A stretch of 12,780 nt of DNA from Clostridiales bacterium UBA4362 (GTDB taxonomy: Bacteria > Bacillota > Clostridia > TANB77 > CAG-508), in contig DGSM01000019.1 of the NCBI GenBank assembly GCA_002393975.1, forward strand, positions 10,135 through 22,914, in the 5' to 3' direction. The notes beneath the pieces were generated by a model. That model was not told where the DNA came from. It made no database searches and saw nothing but the letters and a program-made list of their open reading frames with translations. Each line of letters opens with the position of its first letter. The stretch's first letter is position 1. The position numbers and the translations under genes are program-made. This document shows positions 1 to 5,935 of the stretch, in pieces.

Positions 1-191
1 ATTCCAGCAAATAGGAATATGAACATAAAAGGAATTACTGCACATAGAAAGAATCCAATAATTACTACTATCATTATTATTAATGCTTTTTTTCTTTCCT
101 CTAAAACTTTTACTTTTTTATTTTCAAAAAAGTTAGCATATTGACTATTTACTTGATTAAAGGTTTCTTCAAATTTTTGATTGTTTACCAT
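1..191 (-). CDS. DUF3137-like membrane protein, N-terminal part (cut by window edge)
   Basis: The reading frame starts with ATG at 191-189 and runs open to the left edge, giving 63 residues of an incomplete protein. A GAAGGA ribosome binding site lies about 7 bases upstream. Residues 1-35 are charged and hydrophilic, with an FEETFNQVN stretch that looks helical, followed by a strong membrane segment at about 37-62. A short charged helix, then one or two membrane helices, placed directly after lemA, matches the usual layout of DUF3137-type proteins, which are often paired with LemA. That family assignment rests mostly on context because the diagnostic C-terminal part is outside the window. The gap to lemA is 15 bases with no terminator, so the two genes are very likely cotranscribed. 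The biochemical role of the family is not established. Confidence 0.6.
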   Translation of the reverse strand, partial: MVNNQKFEETFNQVNSQYANFFENKKVKVLEERKKALIIMIVVIIGFFLCAVIPFMFIFLFAG

Positions 192-206
192 TTATTTTTC
201 CTTCAC

Positions 207-752
207 TTAAATGTTTACTTTAACATTATCTTTTGCTTGCATTTCACTTATTTCAAATAAAGTTTCTTCCTTAAATCCAAATAAGCTTGCTACTATATTT
301 GTTGGCACACTATGTATTGCAGTATTGTAATTAGTTACATCAATATTATAAATTCTTCTAGCAGCTTGTAGTTCATTCTCTATTTTAGTTAAAGTTTGTT
401 GTAAATTTAAGAAATTTCTACTAGCTTTTAAGTCTGGATAATTTTCAGCAATTAATAATATATTGTTTATTCTATTATTAAGTTCCGCTTCAGTTGCTAT
501 ATCCTTAGTATTCATATATTGAGTTCTTAATTCTGTAATTTGTTTTAATACACTCTCTTCATGAGCAGCATAAGCTTTTACAGTTTTTACTAAGTTTGGA
601 ATCAAATCAAATCTTTGCTCTGAATAAATATCTATTCCAGATCTAGATTGTTTTACTTCATTTTTTAGCTTTACTAATTTATTGTATTTACTTAAAACAA
701 TACATACTATAATAAATACAACAATACCTAAAAATACAAATAAAGGCCACAT
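207..752 (-). CDS. lemA: LemA family membrane protein
   Basis: The 181-aa product has the standard LemA layout and length. A single N-terminal membrane helix (about residues 3-20) is followed by a long helical domain. The LemA signature is clear: QRFDLIPNLVKTVKAYAAHE at about 46-65, then the helical stretch with AENYPDLKAS at about 102-111, and the C-terminal YNTAIHSVPTNIVASLFGF at about 142-160. The start is ATG at 752-750 with a GGGAGA ribosome binding site that lies inside the last codons of proS, only 4 bases separating stop and start. It is translated from the scpB-proS transcript and followed by the DUF3137-like gene. LemA proteins are membrane anchored with the helical bundle outside or inside the membrane depending on the model. 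Their molecular function is unknown, although a listerial LemA contributes an antigenic peptide. Identification of the family is confident; function is not. Confidence 0.93.
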   Translation of the reverse strand: MWPLFVFLGIVVFIIVCIVLSKYNKLVKLKNEVKQSRSGIDIYSEQRFDLIPNLVKTVKAYAAHEESVLKQITELRTQYMNTKDIATEAELNNRINNILLIAENYPDLKASRNFLNLQQTLTKIENELQAARRIYNIDVTNYNTAIHSVPTNIVASLFGFKEETLFEISEMQAKDNVKVNI

Positions 753-756
753 AATC

Positions 757-2043
757 TTATTTCTCCCTTTGTTTATTTAAAAATTCAACTGCTTCATCAA
801 TTGAAAGTACTTGTTTTTCTCCTGTTAGAGTTTCTTCTAGTTCTACTTTTCCTTCTTCTACTTTGTCTCCTAAAATTGCAACGAAAGGTGTTCCATAAAC
901 TTTAGCATCTTTTATTTTTTCACCAATCATTACTTTGTTTCTATCATCTAGTATTGCATGTCCTTCCATTTTCTCATAGAAGTTCATTGCATCTTTCATT
1001 TTTGCTTCATTTTCTACTTTAGGAATAATTTGAACAGTATATGGAGCAATGTTTGCTGGTAGTGAAATTCCAACAATATTTCCATCTTTATCTGTTAGTC
1101 TACTATTTTCATAAATAGCAGCCATTACTCTAGAAACTCCAATACCATAGCATCCCATAACATATGGTTTATTTGTTCCATCTTTTGCTGTAAATGTAGC
1201 ATTCATTGTTTCAGAGTATCTTGTTCCTAATTGGAATATATGTCCTATTTCAATTGTCTTTTTCTCTTTTAGGTTTGAAATATCATCAATATTATATTCT
1301 GCTTTTAAGTATTCTTTATAATCAGGTCTATCAAGTATTTCTGTATTTAATCCAATTCCTGTTTTTTCATCATAAAGAATTGTATCTTCTCCTATTGGAG
1401 AAATAACCATAAACTCTTCACTCTTTTTACCACCCATATCCCCATTGTCAGCAACTACTGGGATAGCATTAAGGTGTAATCTTTTTGAGATTTCTAAATA
1501 TGCTTCTCTGGTAATTCTATAGTTTTCTTCTAATCCTTCAAAGTCTTCATCAAAGCTATAAGCATCCATCATTAAGAATGATTTTCCTCTAAGCATATAT
1601 CCTCTTGTTCTAATCTCGTGTCTATACTTTTCTCCAATTTGATAGAAGTTTACTGGTAAATGTTTATATGATTTTAGTTTCTCTCTTGCAAACTCTACTA
1701 CTGCTTCTTCAGCGGTTGGAGCCATGCAATAGTTTCCTTTATCTGTCATGATAGTAAACATTACACCATCATCAATATATTTTTGCCATCTATCAGATGC
1801 TTGCCAAATTTTTTCTGGTTGTAAAGTTGGTAATTGAACTTCAATTAATCCTGCTCTGTCTAATTCTTCTCTAATGACTTGTTCTACATTTCTTTTAACA
1901 AGCATTGGTACATTACCATATGCAAATATTCCTGCTTCATATTGTACTATTTGTCCTGATTGTAAAAGCATATCTTGTATTGGATACATTTCATCCAAAT
2001 TGTTTATTCTAATTGTTCCCATTCCTGATTTTGATAATTTCAT
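757..2043 (-). CDS. proS: Prolyl-tRNA synthetase, short form lacking a full INS editing domain
   Basis: This class II aminoacyl-tRNA synthetase charges tRNA-Pro with proline in the cytoplasm. Motif 1 lies around residues 57-76, the TAEE substrate loop at 110-113, motif 2 at about 133-163 with the conserved Arg141 of the RHE triplet, and motif 3 at about 297-306 (GCYGIGVSRV). The anticodon-binding domain is about 333-428. The protein is 428 aa, against about 565-570 for the common bacterial type. The missing length is between motif 2 (GGKKSEEF at 204-211) and the IEIGHIFQLGTRYS strand at 264-277: only about 50 residues lie there, where the roughly 180-residue INS editing domain normally sits. 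This resembles the alphaproteobacterial mini-INS form. The start is ATG with an AAGGAG site. The stop is 4 bases before lemA, and scpB ends 20 bases upstream, so the gene is internal to an operon. No T-box leader is visible. Confidence 0.95.
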   Translation of the reverse strand: MKLSKSGMGTIRINNLDEMYPIQDMLLQSGQIVQYEAGIFAYGNVPMLVKRNVEQVIREELDRAGLIEVQLPTLQPEKIWQASDRWQKYIDDGVMFTIMTDKGNYCMAPTAEEAVVEFAREKLKSYKHLPVNFYQIGEKYRHEIRTRGYMLRGKSFLMMDAYSFDEDFEGLEENYRITREAYLEISKRLHLNAIPVVADNGDMGGKKSEEFMVISPIGEDTILYDEKTGIGLNTEILDRPDYKEYLKAEYNIDDISNLKEKKTIEIGHIFQLGTRYSETMNATFTAKDGTNKPYVMGCYGIGVSRVMAAIYENSRLTDKDGNIVGISLPANIAPYTVQIIPKVENEAKMKDAMNFYEKMEGHAILDDRNKVMIGEKIKDAKVYGTPFVAILGDKVEEGKVELEETLTGEKQVLSIDEAVEFLNKQREK

Positions 2044-2063
2044 AATCTCTATCTCCTTTTTAG

Positions 2064-2693
2064 TTAATTTTCTTCGTTATTATCTTCTACTGTTGTTTCC
2101 TCATTTAAATTCTCTTCTTCACCCTTTGCGGGAGATGGAGCCTCTAGATCATCAAAAACGATTTGTCTGTTACTATCTAATTTAAATTTTGGTAAATCAG
2201 GTAAATCTTTTAATGTTTTTAATCCAAACATCTTCATGAATTCATCTGTAACCTTAAAAGTCATTGGTTTACCTGGTAAGTCAGCTTTTCCTGCTGGCTC
2301 AATTAGATTGTAATCTAACAATTTATATACAGAGCCAGAAGTATCTACTCCTCTTATAGTATCTATATCTGCTCTAGTACATCTTTCATTGTACGCAATT
2401 ATAGCCAAAGTCTCTAAAGAAGCTTGCGAAAGCTTAGGCTTAAGTCTATTATCAAATGCAGGATATAAATATTCATAATAATCCTTTTTAGTAGCCATTT
2501 GATAGCCATCTTTGACTTCTACAATAGTAATTCCACTATCTGCGCCTTCATACTTTTCTTTTAAACCATTTATGGTGAGTTCAATCTCTTTATCACTAAG
2601 TTCTAATATTGACATTAACTCACTTTTCTTTACTATTCTTCCTGTTGCAAAAAGTATCGCTTCAACGATGCCTTTTGCTTTCTCTTTATCCAT
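2064..2693 (-). CDS. scpB: Segregation and condensation protein B
   Basis: The 209-aa product is ScpB, the winged-helix partner that with the kleisin ScpA and SMC forms the bacterial condensin acting on chromosome segregation. Two winged-helix domains are expected at about residues 1-80 and 88-165. The family core is seen in LSQASLETLAIIAYNE (about 88-103), the IRGVDTSG turn (about 113-120) and the GKADLPGKPMTFKVT stretch (about 135-149). The tail after about 180 is acidic and low in complexity, as in many ScpB proteins. The ATG start at 2693-2691 has an AAAGGAAG site. It is the first gene of the operon, just below the promoter at 2731-2759, with proS 20 bases after its stop. The usual neighbour scpA is not adjacent here, since the gene upstream is divergent. 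ScpA must be encoded elsewhere. Confidence 0.94.
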   Translation of the reverse strand: MDKEKAKGIVEAILFATGRIVKKSELMSILELSDKEIELTINGLKEKYEGADSGITIVEVKDGYQMATKKDYYEYLYPAFDNRLKPKLSQASLETLAIIAYNERCTRADIDTIRGVDTSGSVYKLLDYNLIEPAGKADLPGKPMTFKVTDEFMKMFGLKTLKDLPDLPKFKLDSNRQIVFDDLEAPSPAKGEEENLNEETTVEDNNEEN

Positions 2694-2730
2694 GATACTT
2701 CCTTTTTATTTTAGTTTAAAATACAATCAC

Positions 2731-2759
2731 ATTATATCATAAAAGCTTAATCAAAACAA
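2731..2759 (-). promoter_or_regulatory. Promoter of the scpB-proS-lemA operon
   Basis: Read on the minus strand, a -35 box TTGTTT (2759-2754) is followed after exactly 17 bases by TATAAT (2736-2731), preceded by TG one base upstream, giving an extended -10. Transcription should begin near 2724, leaving a short leader of about 30 bases before scpB. Confidence 0.75.
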
Positions 2760-2788
2760 CAACTTGAGTGCTATCTAAGCTTTCCTTC

Positions 2789-2817
2789 TTGATTATTTTA
2801 CTCCAATGTATTATAAT
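2789..2817 (+). promoter_or_regulatory. Promoter of the 59-aa protein gene
   Basis: TTGATT (2789-2794), a 17-base spacer and a perfect TATAAT (2812-2817) point rightward. The start site would be near 2824, about 8 bases before the ribosome binding site. It lies about 30 bases from the scpB promoter, back to back. Confidence 0.75.
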
Positions 2818-2830
2818 ATTGTTATTATAA

Positions 2831-2838
2831 GAAAGGAG
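2831..2838 (+). promoter_or_regulatory. Ribosome binding site that sets the start of the 59-aa gene
   Basis: GAAAGGAG is a near-perfect Shine-Dalgarno sequence. It overlaps an in-frame GTG at 2838-2840, which therefore cannot be the start, and sits 11 bases before the ATG at 2850-2852, which is used here. Confidence 0.7.
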
Positions 2839-2849
2839 TGGGGTTAGAT

Positions 2850-3029
2850 ATGGACGACGAAGTAAACAATGATGAGAAAAAATTTGAAATTGTTCAAGGC
2901 AACTCCAAAGATCTAAACTTTTCCGAAGTTAAAGATAATCTTACTATAGAAGAACATCAAAATAATGTTAAGAAAAATGGAGAGGTTATTGTTCCAGAAG
3001 AACAAGATACCAATGCCAATAACAATTAG
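2850..3029 (+). CDS. Small acidic, asparagine-rich protein (59 aa), unknown function
   Basis: I do not recognise this protein. It has 59 residues, with 15 Asp/Glu against 6 Lys, and 12 Asn, many in the first and last thirds. It has no Cys, no Trp, no membrane segment and no signal peptide, so it is expected to be cytoplasmic and largely disordered, apart from a possible short helix near residues 24-42. The ATG at 2850 is preferred over the in-frame GTG at 2838 because the latter overlaps the Shine-Dalgarno sequence. Reality of the gene is supported by three independent signals: a consensus promoter at 2789-2817, a strong ribosome binding site, and a perfect-palindrome terminator that begins 12 bases after the stop. 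It is therefore monocistronic and divergent from scpB. The composition would fit a small regulator, an anti-factor or a nucleic-acid mimic, but nothing in the sequence decides this. Confidence 0.75.
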   Translation: MDDEVNNDEKKFEIVQGNSKDLNFSEVKDNLTIEEHQNNVKKNGEVIVPEEQDTNANNN

Positions 3030-3040
3030 TTAAATAATAT

Positions 3041-3069
3041 AAAAGCCACCTAGGTGGCTTTTTCTTTTT
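3041..3069 (+). terminator. Intrinsic terminator of the 59-aa gene, possibly bidirectional
   Basis: The 22-base stretch 3041-3062 is a perfect palindrome with core GCCACCTAGGTGGC, flanked by AAAA and TTTT. On the plus strand it runs into T5-C-T5, a good U tail. On the minus strand the tail is T4 followed by ATATTATTT, so it may also stop transcripts leaving the ROK kinase gene, which has no closer hairpin. Confidence 0.85.
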
Positions 3070-3070
3070 G

Positions 3071-3105
3071 TTTATTATTTATTGTTTATTATTTATTATT
3101 TATTA
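3071..3105 (+). repeat. Five tandem copies of the heptamer TTTATTA
   Basis: Five head-to-tail 7-base units, four exact TTTATTA and the second TTTATTG, fill 35 bases just after the terminator. The following 3106-3226 is T-rich (TTTTATTCTT-like) and contains no reading frame with a ribosome binding site on either strand. This spacer separates the 59-aa gene from the stop of the ROK kinase gene. Confidence 0.8.
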
Positions 3106-3226
3106 TTCTCATTTTTTATTCTTCTCTTTTATTTTCATTCTTTTCTTATTTTGATTTATATCTTCTTTATTTTCTTATCACTTTGTATCTTTATTCATTT
3201 GTTTTATATTTATGATTATATAATTC

Positions 3227-4138
3227 TTAAATTTCTGCTGCTCCTATCATTCCAGCATCATTCTTTAGTTTTGCAGGAACTAATTTAATATCAAAATCTT
3301 TATTAAACATATATTGTTTTAATTTTTCTTTCAATTTAGGTAAAAAGATATCATTATAATATACAAAACTTCCGCCAAAGCATATTGCTTCTGGTTCAAA
3401 TATATTAATTAAGTTTGCCATTCCAATTGCAGCATTAGTAATTAATTCATCTACTAGTTCTTGCGTATCTTTTTTATCCATGTTTTTTCTTATATAGTTT
3501 TGTAATTCTATAGATTCCATATCTTCAGGAAGTTTTAATTTTTCAATTGCCTCTCTCTTAAATCTCTTCATTGATACGTAGGTTTCCCAACAACCTTTAT
3601 TTCCACAATTACATTCTTTTCCATCTCTTTGAATTACCATATGTCCAAATTCAAAACCAGGATGTCTTTTAGGCTCTAATAATTCTCCTTTTAGAAACAC
3701 TGCACTTCCAACTCCTGTTCCAAGGCATAGAAATATACAATCATCATAATCTTTTAGTGCTCCATATTTCTTTTCAGCAAATCCAGCACATTTGCCATCA
3801 TTTTTTATCTTAATTTTGGTATTATACTTCTCTGCTAGAATCTTCCCTATTTCAAATTTTTTAATGTGTAAATTAACCAAATTTTCCATAGCAGTCTCTG
3901 TTGGACTTCCTGGAACAGCAAGACCTATTCTAGATATATCAGATACTTTAAAATCATATCTTTTAAGTAATATATCTATTTCCATATCAATAGTTTCTAA
4001 TATTACTTCTTTTACTCTTTCTTCTGAGCCAAGTTTAAAAATATCTATATCTTTACTTTCTTTTCCAAGTAAAATACCTTTTCCAACAACTATTCCAGTT
4101 GCTATATGGCTTCCACCAATATCTATTCCTATTTTCAT
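3227..4138 (-). CDS. ROK-family sugar kinase (glucokinase-like)
   Basis: The 303-aa product is a ROK kinase, which phosphorylates a hexose or amino-hexose with ATP in the cytoplasm. Visible hallmarks are the N-terminal phosphate loop DIGGSHIATG (about 6-15), the catalytic Asp114 in KNDGKCAG, the second phosphate motif LGTGVGSA (139-146), and the ROK zinc site His166 in EFGH with Cys176, Cys178 and Cys183 in the CNCGNKGC pattern, followed by WE. Length is normal. The usual NDAN around the catalytic Asp is NDGK here, which may reflect a substrate preference other than glucose, so I give no gene symbol. Glucokinase, fructokinase and N-acetylmannosamine kinase all remain possible. The start is ATG with GGAAAGGA upstream. 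A hairpin terminator lies between this gene and the 80-aa gene upstream, and I could not find a convincing separate promoter. Confidence 0.9.
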   Translation of the reverse strand: MKIGIDIGGSHIATGIVVGKGILLGKESKDIDIFKLGSEERVKEVILETIDMEIDILLKRYDFKVSDISRIGLAVPGSPTETAMENLVNLHIKKFEIGKILAEKYNTKIKIKNDGKCAGFAEKKYGALKDYDDCIFLCLGTGVGSAVFLKGELLEPKRHPGFEFGHMVIQRDGKECNCGNKGCWETYVSMKRFKREAIEKLKLPEDMESIELQNYIRKNMDKKDTQELVDELITNAAIGMANLINIFEPEAICFGGSFVYYNDIFLPKLKEKLKQYMFNKDFDIKLVPAKLKNDAGMIGAAEI

Positions 4139-4156
4139 AAGATTCCTTTCCTAAAT

Positions 4157-4192
4157 AAAAAAGAACTACCTCAAAAATAATGGGTGTTCTTT
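4157..4192 (-). terminator. Probable terminator between the 80-aa membrane protein gene and the ROK kinase gene
   Basis: On the minus strand AAAGAACACC (4192-4183) pairs with GGTAGTTCTTT (4170-4160), with one bulged base and a loop of about 12, followed by TTTTTT continuing to 4157. The stem is AU-rich and the loop rather large, so it may be leaky, which would let the downstream kinase be read from the same promoter. Confidence 0.6.
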
Positions 4193-4213
4193 CTTTGTTT
4201 TAGATAATTGTTA

Positions 4214-4456
4214 TTATGATCCACTTGGAACTTCTTCAGTTTTTTCTCCCGACTCAGTCCAAGCATTTCCAACATCTTCTTGAGTTTTATTTTTATCTAT
4301 TTCTTCTGTATTATTTTGTAGATACGTAGAATTTATATTATTGTTCTTCTCATTTTGATTTACTGCAACATTTATTGTAATTAGAGAGAATATTAAAAGT
4401 ACGATAATAATAATTATAACTGCTACAAATGAAATACCTCTTTCATCTTTTAACAT
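4214..4456 (-). CDS. Small single-pass membrane protein with prepilin-like N terminus (80 aa)
   Basis: The 80-aa product starts MLKDERGISFVAVI, a short charged leader ending in Gly7, then a very hydrophobic segment at about 9-30, then an Asn/Glu/Thr-rich polar tail to residue 80. This layout resembles the prepilin-like proteins with a KGIS start that are frequent in clostridia, where a prepilin peptidase would cut after the Gly. However, the residue at +5 is Ala, not the Glu typical of major pilins, and there is no globular pilin domain. A plain N-in, C-out anchored protein is equally possible. The ATG has a strong AGGAGG ribosome binding site and a TTGACA promoter upstream at 4507-4534, so the gene is very likely real. 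No pilus assembly genes are in the window. It is followed by a hairpin and then the ROK kinase gene. Confidence 0.75.
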   Translation of the reverse strand: MLKDERGISFVAVIIIIIVLLIFSLITINVAVNQNEKNNNINSTYLQNNTEEIDKNKTQEDVGNAWTESGEKTEEVPSGS

Positions 4457-4506
4457 TTACATCCTCCTAAGTTCCATTAATTATAAAGTCTAGATATATA
4501 TAGTAT

Positions 4507-4534
4507 ATTTTATTATATGTGAATGTAATGTCAA
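4507..4534 (-). promoter_or_regulatory. Promoter of the 80-aa membrane protein gene
   Basis: On the minus strand a perfect TTGACA (4534-4529) is followed after 16 bases by TAAAAT (4512-4507). A TATAAT at 4517-4512 is also present but only 11 bases from the -35, so it is not used in this pairing. An ATGTAA/TTACAT element overlaps the spacer next to the -35 (see findings). Confidence 0.65.
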
Positions 4535-4633
4535 TTCTTTCAAGGTTCATGTAAACCAATTGTTAAAAATGTAAAGCTTCTGTTATCAACAAATTCAAAT
4601 GTTTCACAATTATTACATTACCATATTTTTACA

Positions 4634-5794
4634 TTAGTAATCTCTTTCTAATCCATCTTCTTGATCAAGTTCTTTTTTTCCTGAATCCGAATTTTGTATT
4701 TCAAAATTTCTATTTAAGTAATTAATAATCTTACGTTCTTTTTCAGATGTTCTTGTATGAATAGTTTTCTCTTTTTCCATATGTAGCTTACTAAGAATAG
4801 TTTCAAATCTTTTATCATTACTGATTCTCTTTTTAATCTCAGGATCTAATTCAATTGCCAAGTTACAATACTTTGCAGCTAATTCATGTTCTCCTTTAAT
4901 AATCTTTATTTTAGCCAAGTTATAATAAGCATTAGCTGAGATTTTATCATCATCACTCATAATTAACTTTTCAAAGAACTTTTGAGCCTCATCATATTCG
5001 CCAATAATATATAAAATCTGTCCTAGGTTCAAGTTTGCAACTTCATCTCTATATGAGTTAATCTTTGCTGCTTTATCATAATACTCTTTAGCACTATTAA
5101 AATCATTAAGCATGGTATAAGTCATACCCATAGCATAATATAAATCAAAACTTTCAGGATGTGATTGAAGAGCTTTTCCATATACTCCTAAAGCTTGTTC
5201 AAATCTTCCTGCATCATAATATGAATCTCCCAATAATTTGCATATTTCTAGATTTTCTAAGTTATTATTATAAATCTCTTCTAGAACGCTTATCGCTTCA
5301 TCATATTTTCTATCTTCTCTATAGAATTTAGCAAGTTCTACATATAGTTCATTATTATTAGGTTCTAAAGAAATAAGTTTTAAATATTCATCTTCAGCAT
5401 CCCCTCTAGCACCTTTATCCAAATAATATTTTAGAAACTTTTTATGAATTAAAACTGAATTTGGATAGTGTTCTAATGCATCTATTAAAATATTTGGCAT
5501 ATTCTCTTTATCACTATTAGCTCTTGCAAGATAAATAAGCTCCCCTAGCTTTATTCCTCTTTTTTCTATAATAAATAATCCTATTGGTATAATAATAGAA
5601 AAGAAAACATTAAATGCATAAATAATCTCTGGAATTTTTCTTCCAGCAATCATATATATTCCATTAGAAATAATTCCTATTAATTCAATAGCAATTTCAA
5701 TCAATAAAAACCAATTTTTATCTTTAATAAGATGTGCAATAGTATAAATAAATATTGCTAAAGATATGATGCTAAATAGAATTACTGCAACCAT
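4634..5794 (-). CDS. Membrane-anchored TPR protein
   Basis: The 386-aa product has two parts. Residues 1-78 hold three predicted membrane helices (about 3-23, 28-49 and 55-76) separated by short charged turns. Residues from about 115 to 318 form roughly six tetratricopeptide repeats, recognisable by the spacing of Ala/Gly/Tyr and Pro, for example YVELAKFYREDRKYDEAISV (151-170), SYYDAGRFEQALGVYGKALQ (191-210), AMGMTYTMLNDFNSAKEYYD (221-240) and YYNLAKIKIIKGEHELAAKY (290-309). A charged, probably disordered tail ends the protein. TPR domains bind partner proteins, so this is most likely a scaffold on the cytoplasmic face of the membrane. The partner is unknown. The ATG has a GGAAGGA site. No clear terminator follows, and the upstream 5795-5902 is AT-rich with only weak promoter-like pairs such as TTGAAG with TAACAT. 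Confidence 0.88.
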   Translation of the reverse strand: MVAVILFSIISLAIFIYTIAHLIKDKNWFLLIEIAIELIGIISNGIYMIAGRKIPEIIYAFNVFFSIIIPIGLFIIEKRGIKLGELIYLARANSDKENMPNILIDALEHYPNSVLIHKKFLKYYLDKGARGDAEDEYLKLISLEPNNNELYVELAKFYREDRKYDEAISVLEEIYNNNLENLEICKLLGDSYYDAGRFEQALGVYGKALQSHPESFDLYYAMGMTYTMLNDFNSAKEYYDKAAKINSYRDEVANLNLGQILYIIGEYDEAQKFFEKLIMSDDDKISANAYYNLAKIKIIKGEHELAAKYCNLAIELDPEIKKRISNDKRFETILSKLHMEKEKTIHTRTSEKERKIINYLNRNFEIQNSDSGKKELDQEDGLERDY

Positions 5795-5902
5795 TTATCT
5801 TTCCTTCCATTTATAACTTTCTTATTTTTTATTTTATTAAATCATATGTTATTAATTCAATAAAAATGCTTCAAATTTAATACTTAAGACATATAAAGAA
5901 AT

Positions 5903-5928
5903 AAAAAAGAGCCTTCTTACGGCTCTTT
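5903..5928 (-). terminator. Terminator of the metallopeptidase-dUTPase operon
   Basis: On the minus strand AAAGAGCC (5928-5921), a 7-base loop, and GGCTCTTT (5913-5906) form an 8-bp stem, immediately extended by a T6 run to 5903. It begins 8 bases after the dUTPase stop codon. Confidence 0.9.
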
Positions 5929-5935
5929 AGTATAT

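Noticed and set aside
2838..2849. GTG start giving four more residues to the 59-aa protein
   Set aside because: It overlaps the Shine-Dalgarno sequence GAAAGGAG; the ATG at 2850 is well spaced.
3082..3288. Plus-strand frame of 68 codons, Phe/Leu/Tyr-rich
   Set aside because: It lies in the T-rich spacer and runs into the end of the ROK gene; composition follows from T-rich DNA, with no start signals.
3792..4154. Open plus-strand frame of 120 codons
   Set aside because: Antisense to the ROK kinase gene, which has all family motifs; no ribosome binding site or promoter for the reverse frame.
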